From the NCBI GenBank assembly GCA_033439765.1, contig JAULSN010000008.1, forward strand, positions 2,108,001 through 2,172,000: a stretch of DNA of 64,000 nucleotides. Direction: 5' to 3'. A program made the position numbers and the translations under genes. The notes under the pieces were generated by a model that saw only the letters and a program-made list of their open reading frames with translations, did no database searches and was not told the origin of the DNA. The stretch is from Lasiosphaeria ovina (Eukaryota > Ascomycota > Sordariomycetes > Sordariales > Lasiosphaeriaceae). This document shows positions 11,246 through 23,400 of this stretch, piece after piece (positions within the stretch are counted from its first letter, which is position 1; each line of letters starts with the position of its first letter).

Positions 11246-11901
11246 GCGCCTGTTGCTTTACTGTTGTCTTGAAACGCCTTTGTACATCCTATCTATCTGC
11301 AGGCGGTTATGGCAAGCTTGGTTTCGGAAATTCTCCGTATTACAGCGTTCTTTTTTCTCCCTTTTCAAGACTGCAACTACTTGTACGAGCATGGGGGTAT
11401 GAAGCTGGCTTGCATTCGAGAGTTTTTGCTTAGGATTCTCAAGGGATACTACAAAAAGATTTGATGAAGTGTACATCGGGTTTACTCTAAGATGTGCTAG
11501 TAAGGCAGAGGTCGAACCCGGGGTTGTCTGGAAAGACTGCGACAGCTGTATTTTTTATTTACAATATAGCGCAGAATGAGCGGAACGCAAGTCTCTCGGA
11601 GCCGGATATGGCATGTTTTGTATCCCCGCGGCTGTGGTGATGAGACCTTGGTGAACCTCGGCTGCCCCGCAAATTGTCCATAGAGGAGGTTGGGATGCGC
11701 GCTAGGAACGTAAAGTGTGGGGATCCTTGGCTTAGTTAGTTCCTAAGGGGACGGAAAGTGCCAGCCAGCAACTTGATGTCATTGCCAGAAACACGTCTAT
11801 CTCCCCTTTTCCCGTCTGTTCTTGGTCACTTATTATCACTTCGAACACGTCCAGTATTTTTATCTCGTCGTGCCCGTTCAATTAACTATTGGTTATCCAC
11901 C
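11246..11901. other. Intergenic region between the HERP-like and SDR genes
   Basis: No gene seen. It carries the 3' flank of the HERP-like gene and the promoter of the dehydrogenase. A pyrimidine-rich leader precedes the start at 11902. Confidence 0.5.
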
Positions 11902-13106
11902 ATGGCTGACGCGCAGCTCACTGATTTTCCGTCCCTATTCTCTCTGAAGGGCAAAGTCGCCGTTGTCACAGGCGGCTCTCGAGGCCTGGGGCTGACCGCC
12001 GCTTCTGCGTAAGCATCTTATTCCTCATGCCCTTAAGCTATGTGACTACCCAGCCCTATGGCATTTGAGTATGATGAGCAGAGATAAACAAGAAAAGGAA
12101 GAATAGACTGGGCTCTCTAGCTGACCCCGGGCCCTTCTCGTCGCAGCCTCCTCCAAGCTGGCGCCAGCAAGGTCTTCATCTCGTCCCGCAAGGCCAACGC
12201 CTGTGAAGCTGCGTGCAAGGTCCTGAATGCGCTCCCCAACTTAGCCCCCGGGGCCTGCGCTATCTCGGTTCCCGCAGATAGCGCGACCCTCGACGGCGTC
12301 AAGCACCTCATCGCCGAGGTGGGGAAGCATACCAAGCACGTTGACATCCTGCTCGCCAATGCTGGCGCCACATGGGGCGAGTACTTTGATACCCATCCGG
12401 ACAGCGCGTTTGCAAAAGTCATGGACCTGAATGTGCGAGGTGGTATGTATCCTTCTTCTCAACGATGGTACCTTTCTTTTCTTTTCTAGTGGTGCCTGTG
12501 GGCGGTGGTATTATTACCTCAAGCGTCTGATTGTCTACCGCAACTTCTCCCCCTTTCGCCGGAAAAAAACAAGAACCCACACATATCAGCTGTTAAAAGG
12601 TGGATTTCTTTCGAGACATAAACTAATCACCACGGGCGGACAAAGTGTTCAATGTGATCCGCGAGTTCGCCCCTCTGCTCGAGTCTCGGGCCAGCGTGGC
12701 CGACCCAAGCCGGGTAGTAATCACGGCGAGTGTCGCCGGGCTGGGCGTAGGCACGCTCGGCAAGAACGGAACATACGGCTACAGCGCATCCAAGGCAGCT
12801 GTGATCCATCTTGGGCGCAACCTGGCCGTCGAGCTGGGGCCGCGTCACATCACTGTCAATAGCATCTGCCCAGGCTTCTTTCCCAGCAAGATGTCCATCG
12901 GGCTCCTCAAAGAGGCCGGCGGCGTGGACGACATTGCCAAGACGAATCCTATGCTGCGCCTTGGTCAGCCCGACGACATTGCCGGCGTTGTCGTTTATCT
13001 CACAAGCCGTGCCGGGGGTCACGTCAACGGTGCCACTGTCGAAATCGATGGCGGTGCTATGTGGGCTCGGGGTGAGCTCATGTCGGCGGGGAAGGCGAAG
13101 CTGTGA
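11902..13106 (+). CDS. Short-chain dehydrogenase/reductase (classical SDR, RhlG/FabG-like)
   Basis: Three exons, 11902-12008, 12147-12442 and 12646-13106, coding 287 residues. The introns are 138 and 203 bp with GTAAGC and GTATGT donors; the second has an ACTAAT branch point and an AAAG acceptor. Classical SDR signatures are complete: T-G-G-S-R-G-L-G at 23-30 (cofactor binding), N-A-G at 107-109, catalytic Ser163, and Y180-S-A-S-K184. P-G-F-F and a C-terminal V-N-G-A-T-V-E-I-D-G-G follow. The arginine after the glycine-rich serine suggests preference for NADPH. The family reduces or oxidises carbonyl/hydroxyl groups of varied small molecules. The 17-residue gap from Ser163 to Tyr180 is longer than usual and resembles RhlG-type members. 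ATG 11902 has a good CCACC context. Substrate unknown. Confidence 0.9.
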
Positions 13107-15373
13107 GATGGCGGTTGATCGAAGGGAAGGAAATTCCTATTTCAGCAGTTTTGGGACTGATCCCGGACAACGCATACGTACTGCCGCATTGCGAGTATGA
13201 TATGGACCAGGATGCAGCCGCCATCTGTTTATGCCTCAGCTGGCTTATTGGCTCTGGGACAGCAATACACTGCTACCCAACTACAGATGCGTACGCACAC
13301 CATACACTACGACTACCACCAACCCACAGCCCGTCTGTTCGAACCATCTCAGCCCTAGCCGCGATGAGGGGCGCCGGATAGTGGGCGAAGCAAGGGACAG
13401 AGACCCGGCGGCTGAGAGTTGACGGATTTGACGATTGGATTCTCCAATCAAGACAACAACGAAGCCATTTCAGTTAGCCGCGTACTGCTTTTTCTGTAAT
13501 AAATACCCAACTAACTTAGGGATACGAAAAATTATTGACAGATGACGACCTTTGGATCATTTTGTTTTGGACGGACGGGGGAATTAAACTACCTACCTAG
13601 ACAATGCCCCCCCCTCCGAAAGCTGAACGTGACCGCGCCTCGCTGTGGGACTGATCTCATAACAGACAGCTACACAGCCGCCCCCTTTTCCCCCATACGC
13701 ACCGCGACGCGCGCACTGCCCCCATCACCTGAAGCCAAGTAACCGCCAAGCAGGGGAGCTGAATTGGGGGTGGGCCGTCGCATCGTCGCATCGAGGAATC
13801 TCGTATACCTCCACCGGCTTGCGATAACCTCTTTCAAATAAGTCATCTTGCCGTAAACGTGGAATGTGTCCAGAAACGGATTCCCAGCTCCGCCTGCATG
13901 TCACTTGATGGGTACCTTAACGGGCGTCCAATTTTGACGCGAAATAGAAGACATTGATCAACAAGACTCTCTAACCAATCGTGGTTAGGCAATCGCGTTG
14001 CGACTTCGGATAGTCTTCTGCACGGAGGGAGTATGAGACGTTTGCAACACCACGCACAAGCAGAGGAATACCAAACAATGTCTTATCAAAGCATCAGAAA
14101 ATCAGGGTTGAATTTCATTATTATTAGTATTAGAAATCCTTAGTCGTGCTTGATTATACTATGAGTCGCCCATTACCAAACCGTTCTTCACAAGAGAAGA
14201 CAAGGTTAACGAGATCGACAACATCCTAGCAAACGACGTGCCCTCCCCACAGAAGCCCGGCACCTATGTATTCACTTCTCGTCCATTTTGATCTTGCCCA
14301 TATCCAGAGCAATCTTGCCTTGCCCATAGACAACAACGCTTTCCACTGTGTAGCCGAGGACAGGTCGCGACCAACCGACCTCGACACAAAAGATGGTATT
14401 CATATGATAAATAAATGGCGAAACAATAAGTTCAAAACGCTGAAGATAGGCCAACGCCGCCCAATGCAACCGAGTGGACACCGTAAAGCAAAGAAAACAA
14501 AGAAATTACAAAACAAGCCCTCGTTTTTACCCATATGGACTCCTTCCAATAAAAATATGAAACAGAACAAAAATAAGCCAAATAAAAACAACAGTCGCTA
14601 TGCAGTTGGGTATCGTGATCATCCAAAATTTGCGTCCGTAAGGAGTGTGTCTATGCCGAGAAAAGTTTCGTCATGGGGTGTTCGTCAAAGGAGTGTCTAT
14701 AAGTTGGGTATATATAACCGAATGATCCAGAAAAGGAACGTCTATAGTTTTGTTGTGGAACCAGCCGGGTATTGTTAAAAGGAGCGTCATGAGGAGGTAT
14801 CAAAATCCGTGTTTGCCGGACAAAGGAGCGTAGATATAATAGGAAAAGTTATTAGAATGGGTTCGTCGCAGTCATAAAGGAGTGTATCAAGCATAATAAT
14901 GCCTGGAGGGGCTGCCGCCGAGTCGAAGTATGTGATCGTCCAAAGGAGTGACTGATACAATTGCGTCTGTGTCGGAAGTTCAGAAAGCAGCAAGCAGCCG
15001 GTAAACAAGGAAATTCGTCAAAGGTCGAAAAAGCAGAAAGTTGAGATGAGATGGCCGTGCTAAACCATCGGTGTCTTTCCCTCATCTTGGTCAGCCGGAG
15101 GCGCAGAGGCATTGCATTGCGTTTGTTGATAGCCCAGAACAGACGGCAGGACCATTGATGGCAATGGCGATTCCGGGTGGGGAAGCATAGAAGCATGGTC
15201 AGGACCCCAAAACGGCGAGGGAACAGGATTCGAGAGCGAAGGCTGCAGTGCACTCGGATCCTCGGTCGAATGGTGATCGGGGGTTCTGCTCAGCAACGAG
15301 GATGTCCTGGTCGCCATGGTCAATCACGTTTGCCTCTTTCGAAAGCCGGGCAGACGGTGTGGTGACCAGAGAT
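13107..15373. other. Convergent intergenic region containing a decayed repeat array
   Basis: This is the 3' flank of both the SDR and Zn2Cys6 genes. It holds the 14639-14951 repeat array and an open, proline-rich minus-strand frame at 15060-15323, discussed as a finding. The plus-strand frame at 14266-14778 is Lys/Asn-rich from base composition and is not called as a gene. Confidence 0.5.
14639..14951 (-). repeat. Decayed tandem array, about 46-bp period, seven units
   Basis: The plus-strand motif AAAGGAGYGT (minus strand ACRCTCCTTT) recurs at 14639, 14687, 14732, 14778, 14822, 14876 and 14942. Spacings are 48, 45, 46, 44, 54 and 66. Flanks are partly shared, for example TCGTC before the motif and TCTAT after it. 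The array starts about 420 bp beyond the stop of the minus-strand Zn2Cys6 gene and so may be transcribed in its 3' UTR. Confidence 0.75.
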
Positions 15374-17419
15374 CTAGATCCACACGGTCTGGGTTGGAGT
15401 AACGAACCCGACTCCATAAGCATTGGCACCGCCTAGCATAGATGTGTTGGCAGAAAAGCCCGCGTCGAACTCTTCAGCATCGCTGTAAACAATCGAGGAT
15501 GCCTCGCCAAAGTCGCCAAAGGTGCTCGAAGCAGGGCTGTACCCTCCGTAGGATGGGCTTGGAATGCTGAGATACTGATGAGCGAAAGGCGATGACAGCT
15601 GGAGCGGGCTGATGGCGCTGCTTGGGCCAGCCTCCGACGCCATGATCGACAAATCCTCGGTGCTGTAGCTGAAGGCCAGATTGCCCCCGTAAGGCAGATA
15701 CTCGGATGCCGTCGTTGCTGGCATGGCCATGGGCGACCCCCCATCCATGTAGAAGTTGGGCGGATCGAACTGCGGGAACGACTGAGTACGAGCGGGCCGG
15801 ACCCATCCCATGCGAGAGCGGAATTCGCTGACGGTATCAATCGGGAACTCCATGAGAGTGAGAGGCGTCTGCAGATCTCCTTCTAGCTGACCCGATACGT
15901 TAATCGAAAAAAGCCGACGGGCAATCTCTTCCACCGGGCCAATTGTCAAGCTCCCAAAGTATGCGGCGCCAATCTCAGGAAAGAGACGTTCCATTAGAAG
16001 AGCCACCGTATAGTAATGGGCAATGATTACCAAGGAGCTTGGAGAACCCTGGGTCTGCTGAAGGTACATGACCGGCAACCAGAATAGCCACGTGCGCAAA
16101 GGTCGCAGGCGCTCGAACTGTTGGGCGACCGATAACGTTGGGCTGACTTTGCGAGCGCCCTTCAGGAAGCTGATCAACTGAACAACAGACTTTATGTCTT
16201 CCCGGTTCTGCTTGAGGTGTATCTCGACCTTCTGCAACTGCTGTAGGGTTCGCTGGAACGCATCGAGGTCCTCCTTGGATGGCTGGCTGGGTTTGTGATC
16301 AGGCGCGGGCGACGGGGGAGCGGTCGGGAACGTGCTGCTCTCGGCAATGAAGTCGCCAAACTGAGACTCGTCCTTCCAAGGATCCATGGCCTCAATAACC
16401 TTTGTTCACATTAGCCTCTGAAAAATCATTCCCGTCAGGGGTTCTCGTGACATACCGATGAGGTTCCTTGCATCAGCTGGGTCCAGCTCCGCCTGTAACC
16501 AAGTTAGCCCCGGTCAGATGCAGCCCGGCTAGTTGCATTTTATTGCTTACCAATCTGTAGCTTGCCACGAGAGGACGAGGGATGCGGCGAGGATGGCGTC
16601 GGAAGATTCCTTCGAGAAAGTGCCAATTGCTTCCTGGAGGCCCTTCAATGCAATACCGCGATGCTCGTAGGCAATGTTGCCGACCAATGGGCAGTCGGTG
16701 AGGAAAGCGATGTGCATTGCAGAGAAGGCCAGCAGGGAATGGAGCACATATTGGTGAGTCGCACCAATCTTGATGATCCTGGTTCACCAGTTAGCAACCT
16801 GTCCAAACATCGCAATAACAGATACAAGTCCACCCTTACGTTGGAATCTGCCGGGTCCACAGGGTGAAGCCATTGGCACCAATCTCAATCATCTCATGGC
16901 TGATCGAGGCAACGTGGTGAATCAATCTCAGGCCCTCAAACGTCAGGTTCTGAGGGGCCGGGGCTGGATAGATGTTCAGGCTAGGGAACGGGAAAATCCC
17001 GGTACGTTGCCACTGATCAATCGTTGCCTCAATCTCGGGAGTCCACATGAGATCCGGCTTGTCGGGGGACCCGGCTCGGTCTTCGGTGACAGGCATGTCA
17101 TTGTACGGGCAGCGGATCTTGTGCTTCGTACAGTTACGGCTGAGAAAAAGGTTAACGATGGGGCTTAAGGGGATAGGCAAGTGAGACGCATACCATTGCG
17201 GGAAGTTCTCGTCACACCTAATATGGCGCCGCTTGCTGTGGACAAGTTAGATTCAAAACCACCCAAGGATTTCTTGACCTAATCGCTAGGCAAACCTACC
17301 AGGTTTCGCATCCCTTCCGAGACTTCGTGTGACTGGGAAGAGTTAGCTATGGCTCATCAAGAACCTCGGATTAGTGGTGCTCACCTCCGGCGTGGAGGAC
17401 CGCCACCGGGACCAGCCAT
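15374..17419 (-). CDS. Zn(II)2Cys6 fungal transcription factor
   Basis: Seven exons on the minus strand: 17419-17385, 17332-17300, 17235-17194, 17139-16840, 16778-16551, 16492-16456 and 16399-15374, coding 566 residues. The zinc cluster is assembled across exons 2-4. It reads C-x2-C-x6-C-x6-C-x2-C-x6-C within residues 20-47, headed by S-H-T-K-S-R-K-G-C and ending I-R-C-P-Y-N-D. Such binuclear clusters bind CGG half-sites in the nucleus. The rest resembles the fungal-specific regulatory region of the Upc2/Ecm22-like (sterol uptake control) subgroup: the helical segment with H-Q-Y-V-L-H-S-L-L-A-F-S-A-M-H-I and W-T-Q-L-M-Q-G-T-S. The C-terminal part is Ser/Pro/Ala-rich and probably activating. 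Four of the exons are under 45 bp, so automated predictions may miss the DNA-binding domain. The upstream gap of 13 kb is unusually long. Target genes unknown. Confidence 0.92.
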
Positions 17420-20400
17420 TGAAATTAATGGTAATGTAATTAACGAAAGAACTAAAGCATGTAAGCCTTAAGGTTGTCAGTAGTGGGGAGTTGTCAGGAT
17501 GCTAACGTGAAATAGAGTCACAGTCGACTCTGTTGAGAGGTAGCGAACGTGGTATGTTGCGGCAGGGAGAGGCGCGTGAGGCCTGGCTCAAGACCGACAA
17601 TATATATCGGGGGGCACAAAATCTGTGTCAACTTGACGATAAACCTCGGGCCGGGCTCTAGGCAAGAGCTCAAAGGCCAGAAGGCGGTGAAGTGAGTCGG
17701 GGGCAAGCACTCTGGGATGTGACTTGGATGCCCAGGCGGTGACAGCTTCCTTCTCTCGATTCCTCGATCTTCCCTCTTTCTCCGTCTCCTTGCCCAACAG
17801 TAGCGATCGTGATATACTTTCCTGCGTCGGAAAAATACTAAAAGACTCAAACGAGAGTGTGGGGCGGTAATCTAGGCCTTGTAGTGGAACATCTACTTCG
17901 GTTGAACCGGTGGAAGGCGGATAGATGTGGATGTTAATAGAATATCACTAGAGCGAGCGGCGAGTGATACAAAGGCTTCGGCGGGGGGGGGGGAGTAGTG
18001 GTTTTTGTCTCCAGTCTCCAAACACACAAGAAAAAAACAAAAAAGAAACAAGCGAATGACAGGAGTCGACGAGGACTTCCTTTGGTGAGTTGCAAAAGCG
18101 AACGTGAGTGGTGCAGCAGCAGCAGCTACAGGGCTGAATCAGGCGATGATGATGTATCTGGGAGATCAAGAGAAAACCCCCATGGTTGGGGGGGAGCTGC
18201 AATGTTAAATAGCACCAAATGCACCTGGGTGGTGCTGGTGGGAGACACCGCACTCTGCACACCAAATCGCACAGCCAGGCAGGAGCAACCAGTCACTGTC
18301 AACGAGGCGAACCAGGGCACTTCGCTTTTTCCCCATGCGGAAAGAAGGCAGGCCAAGACCCTGCAAAACGCAACATCATGTGCTGACACCACCAAACACC
18401 ACGAGGAGAGTGGAAGAGTCTATTCCCCTTCAGGCTGGAACTAGCGATAAAAAGAATAATGAGAAACGCCAGCTTCCCCCCCTCTTCGCGCTGACGGTGA
18501 GAGGGCGGGCGAGCCCAACGTCCTGGAACAGCGGGGCTTGCCCTGACGGGAAGTGACAAATGGAGAGATGCGCTGTAAAAAGTGGCATTGTGGCGGGCCG
18601 CTAATGTAGAGGCGCGAGCAAAAGGATCTTGAGCTGGGGACGTTACAGACCCGCAGAAAAGCATTTTACCGTGCACTATCGGCGATTCCATTGAGGGTCA
18701 GGTCAACAACCTGAGTTCACCGCCCAGTCTTGCACACAATAAAGCTAGAGACTAAGGAAGGTGTCTCCATGGCCCCTAAGGCTGGGCACATCCGGTCATG
18801 TAACATAGTATGGGGCAGTACGGCCCAATACACTAAGGTACTGCCCAGGGCAGGCATTAGCTTCGAGGTTGTGTGCATTACATACATAGGTACGCACCTT
18901 GCAATGAATGTATACAGCGCTGCAATAGTTCTGCATTACTTTACCTAGGGAATTAAACCCTTGAGACTGGAGCCCAAGTGCAGGTAGAGCTGGAGAGTCT
19001 TGCTTCGACCTACTTGCAGGATCTCGTGCACTTCGACGGACGGTACGGTACTGCATGCTTGGGCACCTCACGTTATAAGGGAGGCGCCGTGTGTGGCCAT
19101 CGGGTTCTTGCTGTTTTCCGCGCCATGCCAGTCTCTCCATGTTGACGCGCGTGCTCTCAGCTAAGCTGCCTTGAAAGCGCCCGTGAGGTGGCTGGCGAAC
19201 CAATCCGACGTATGGACGGATTTTGGGTGTGGGCATGTATATACATATACACGCCGTCGTAAAGCATGACCGTACATTCTCTACACCCCTAGGGCGAACG
19301 TGCTTGGGTCTCTTCTGTTTGCACCGTTCAGACCAGCTTCCTTCTTTATGACCCGCTTCTATAAGGCCCCCCAACATGACTACCTTACCTTAGATAGATA
19401 GGTTGGTATGGAAGGCAAGTATGGCAAAATGGAGGACGTATCGTCAGGCTATCCAAACAAAGGGACGCTTGGGCTAGTTGGCGTGATGCTCTTATACGTA
19501 GGAGAACGGGAGCTAAGGTAGGAAGGGACGGACGGATGCTAGTACTGTACTTCGGGCAGGGCCGTTAACTGAACGTCGGCCCTTCAAAGCCAGACCCGCT
19601 GGGCTTCGTCGCGATTTCCCACCCGCTCCAGCCGCGCGAGAAGCTCTTGGTTGGGCCAGGTGTCTTTTCACACAGCCTGTGTTCTCTGGGTCTCTGGTGG
19701 GTTTGTCTTGCAAAGCGAGATGGTGGATGCGGATGTGTGTTATACGGAATACTGGCAGGCCCGTTGGTCTTGGCAACAGGGCCGGCAGGAAACGTGCCGT
19801 GGATGACCACTTCATCCCAAGCGCAAGAGGCTGGTCTAGTTCTATTATTGGTTTAGCGCCGCCATGCATCTGAACACCGATTGAGGCGGAGCCCCCCCTC
19901 CACTCTCTTCCCCTGCTGGCTCATAGACAAGTGGGCAAAAGGTTACGGTTGGCTGCTGCTGACTGACCACGATCCGTCAACCTCCAATTCTCAACCTCTC
20001 CCCTTTGCCATCTACGGATTTTATCTGCCCACAAAAAAGGCCACACCTGCGTTCGTCCTGCATGAGACTGACGAGACCCACATTTCCGAGCGGACCGTGA
20101 CAAGAGCGGTTGCACGTTTGTCCCTATCCCCGCGCATCTGTTTCTGTCTGCTCTCCAGTGTTTCGGTACTGGCAAATAACTCGCATATTCGCTTGGAGTT
20201 AACGCCCACCCATGGCCATAAAGGTTAGTCTTGCTGCTTTCATCAGCATCGATTGGCCCACACAAAATATACAGCGGTGACGTCGACGTCCATCCTTCCC
20301 CCGGGCATTGAATACACAGTAAGATTCCTCTTGGGTACTGCGTTGGCGCAGCTGCTGCACAGCGAGGACGGCTTATTACTCTGAGCCTTACCCAGTAATT

Positions 20401-23400
20401 TAACTTCCTGAAGCGGCGACAATTGGTGGGATGCTTCTGTGATTGTCAGGAGGGGGCGGGGATGGCGCTGTTGCATTTCGATATTTTGCCTCTTGGGGGC
20501 CTTCAACACCTGCAGTGTATACTGTGCTAAGAGCTCCCATCTGACTTCGTGGAAGGCCCGAGGCCTTTGAAGACGCTGAGAAGCGAGGCGGGTGGTTGAT
20601 TGGTTTGGTTTGGTGTGGTGGCACGCATCCTCAGTTCCATCGCCAAGCGGTATGCACACTGCAGGTTGTTTGTGCTTTGCCCTCATTTGTTCGCCTGTAT
20701 TCCCGTGCATTGTTGACACATGATGGTCTGAGGGCTCTCGCCGAGGCGCCTCTTTGCATCTTCCATTGCTCCAAAGTCTAGAGGATAAGCCACCGGCAGT
20801 CCAATACACCTTCCTGCCCACGGGCCGGAGGGGCTCGCCGGGATATTTCGCCGCATGCCATGACAGTTGTCTACTTCAACAATTCTATTCCGTCTTCGTC
20901 ACGCATGCCAGCCACGCCGCATATAGGTAAATAAATACACATCTTCCTAATATCCAGGTTGAGCGTACAGGCAGGTAGGCGGCAGTTCGCGTGTCCAACG
21001 AGGTCTGGCCCAGTAGTACCTAACTCCTGCGGAGTACGGAGCACGGAGCATGGTCTGTGATAACCGGAGTCTCGTCCGGCAGGGTCCCTTTGATCCTAGG
21101 CCGTGCCTTGGTTGCAACTCGTGAGGATGAAGAGCTATCAAGACTAGTACTGAGTAAGATAACTCTAGGCAATACGAAACGGTAACAAAATCGAGCGGGA
21201 TTACAATTGGCTAGGCGCGGGCCGTTGCCACATCGGGCAGTCAGGTCCATGCGGAAACTCTGGCTTGCGGCATCATCGTCGCTGTCTTGACTCTTGAGCC
21301 TCGGAGTTTTTAAGGTCGACGAGGTCGGGCCAAAGAGGGCTAGCATTTCAATAATCCATGTAGACCTCAAATTATGTCATCGATCCCACCGCTAAACAGA
21401 CGGTGAGGAGCCCTGAGCTTAAAATCGGTGCGCACCACACCCGCAGTGAGCTAATTTCACCCCCACTTTCACAAGAAACTCCTGCCGATAATGAACATGA
21501 AAATTGATGGTCGCCATTTACTTACCTCCATAACTGAAAACCCTCACCGGCCATTGGCACCAACTGTAGCAAACTATGGTAGATAAAGCTCACCAAAGAA
21601 CGAAAACCGTGACCGCAAATAGGCCGAAGGGCTCTCAGTCGGATGGGGGCCGGCCTTTGAGCCGTCCTCGCGTCCGAATGGGCAGGGGATTTGGGGTTGT
21701 CTCCAAAACCCGTGCTCGGTGCTCGGTGTCGTGCAGGACCCTGGTCGACTGCTGCGAGGGGATCGGGGGTTTATCTGTCAACTGCTGGGTTTGGTTGGAT
21801 GAAACAGCCGTTTCTCGTGTCCATTTTTGGCCGCTGCCTCCCGTCTCATGCCCCTGCACTGCCCGCATCATTTCTCCACCATCCCCTCCTCTTTCTTTGT
21901 TCCTGGTTTCCACAGTTTTCTCGTCGTCACCGTCACCAGCGTTTCCTCACAAAGCACCTGCCCCTGGATTGAAACGAGGGACAAGCTGACATTCTCGGTT
22001 CGAATGCAAGCAAACATTAGGCAATAGGAAGAGGATGGGAGGCCACATCGAAGACAGACTCCGGGGTGCTTGCTGGTGTTGTGCACAGCAGGACCTTCTG
22101 TAAGGTGCGCCCCACCAACCCGCTTGACGCGCTTTCGCGGCGTTCTGTAATCTGCCCGATAGGTGGGCAGGCTCCAGCATTTTCTCCAGACTCTGTTCAT
22201 TCATAATTTCAAAGGGTCTGAGCTCTCCTGTGCCCAGTAGGTGCTCAGTACATGTGTGTGTAGGATGGATGGATGAGTTGTAAAGAATGAGAGGGAGGTT
22301 GAAGAGGACTGAGGTTTTCTCGGCGGCCTGAGCGAATTCGCTAGGTCTTCCCTACCCATGGTATTCCGAGGCGGGTCCAGGGTTACTCCCCGGGACGTCA
22401 CGGCACCACGTTCGCACATTCCACAAGCATTCTACAGGCTGCCTTCTTTGGGGATAGCGTGTTTCTATTCTTAAAGTTAACCTTCTCCCCTCCGCCGACA
22501 GGCCACCACATCCCTGGTTATGCCAGGACTCGCTAAGATGCTAGCGTCACCTGGCACTAGCTTCCTGGGGATTACTGGACTTTATTAGTTTTAGCAAACG
22601 CACAACCGGCATCATTGCCACACATATTCGGCCGAGCAATTCCCGCCTATCCAAACCGAGAGAATGAATGCGGTCTTTGCTTTTCTCTTCCGGAGACGGA
22701 CCAACAACTCTTAGGCAAGCTGGCCATGACTCGCATCAAGGCCCCGCAAATACAACGTTCCACCCTCCGCCCGCGACTTCCGGCCAAGAGATGCCCATGG
22801 CCGTTTACACCGGAGCCGTCCGTACCAGAGCCTTCCAGGTTTGGACTACAAACAGCTGCACTGCCCAGTGCCCACAACTAGACATGGTAAAGGTCGAGAC
22901 TCCTAGGTAGGTACCTAGGTAAGTAAGCCCATTTCGCCGTATGCTGCAAGGACAGCACGCCGTGCCAGACTCTCGGGATGACGACGTCACCAGCCAAGCG
23001 TCTATAAAGCATGCCGAGCTTTCACTGTTCGTCGTCTCATAAGTCATCACCAAGGTCCATGTGCTACTATCTCCACCCCGCCGAGACGGTAGACTTTTAG
23101 ATGAACCGCGGGCCCTAACGGCGGAGCAAACATGTTCAGGTTCAGTCACAGTCGAGGTTCAACCAAGCCGAGGTTGTTGCTGGTAGCGCTGCGTCGACGA
23201 TGGCCCAGCGATGGGCCGGGTCGCGGAGGCGCGCATTGGTCCGATGAAAAGGTCATGTCATGGCCATCACCTGCACAGAGTGCTCACCCCACAACTGCTT
23301 CATCCATCCGTCGCCGTCCACTGCTCCGAGCCCCTTGCCCCATCGACCGAATCCATCGCGCGCGAGCTGCACGTACTCGTACTACACGGGCTGCGCGCTT

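Noticed and set aside
11505..11545. B-box-like GGGTTCGACCTC on the minus strand
   Set aside because: No matching T stem, anticodon arm or acceptor stem.
14266..14778. 170-codon Lys/Asn-rich plus-strand frame
   Set aside because: Runs through the decayed repeat array and an A-rich stretch; composition explains the open frame.
18796..19377. 193-codon minus-strand frame
   Set aside because: No domain, no signal and no splice context.
20243..20821. 192-codon minus-strand frame
   Set aside because: Same reasons; the translation is rich in residues typical of random GC-neutral sequence.
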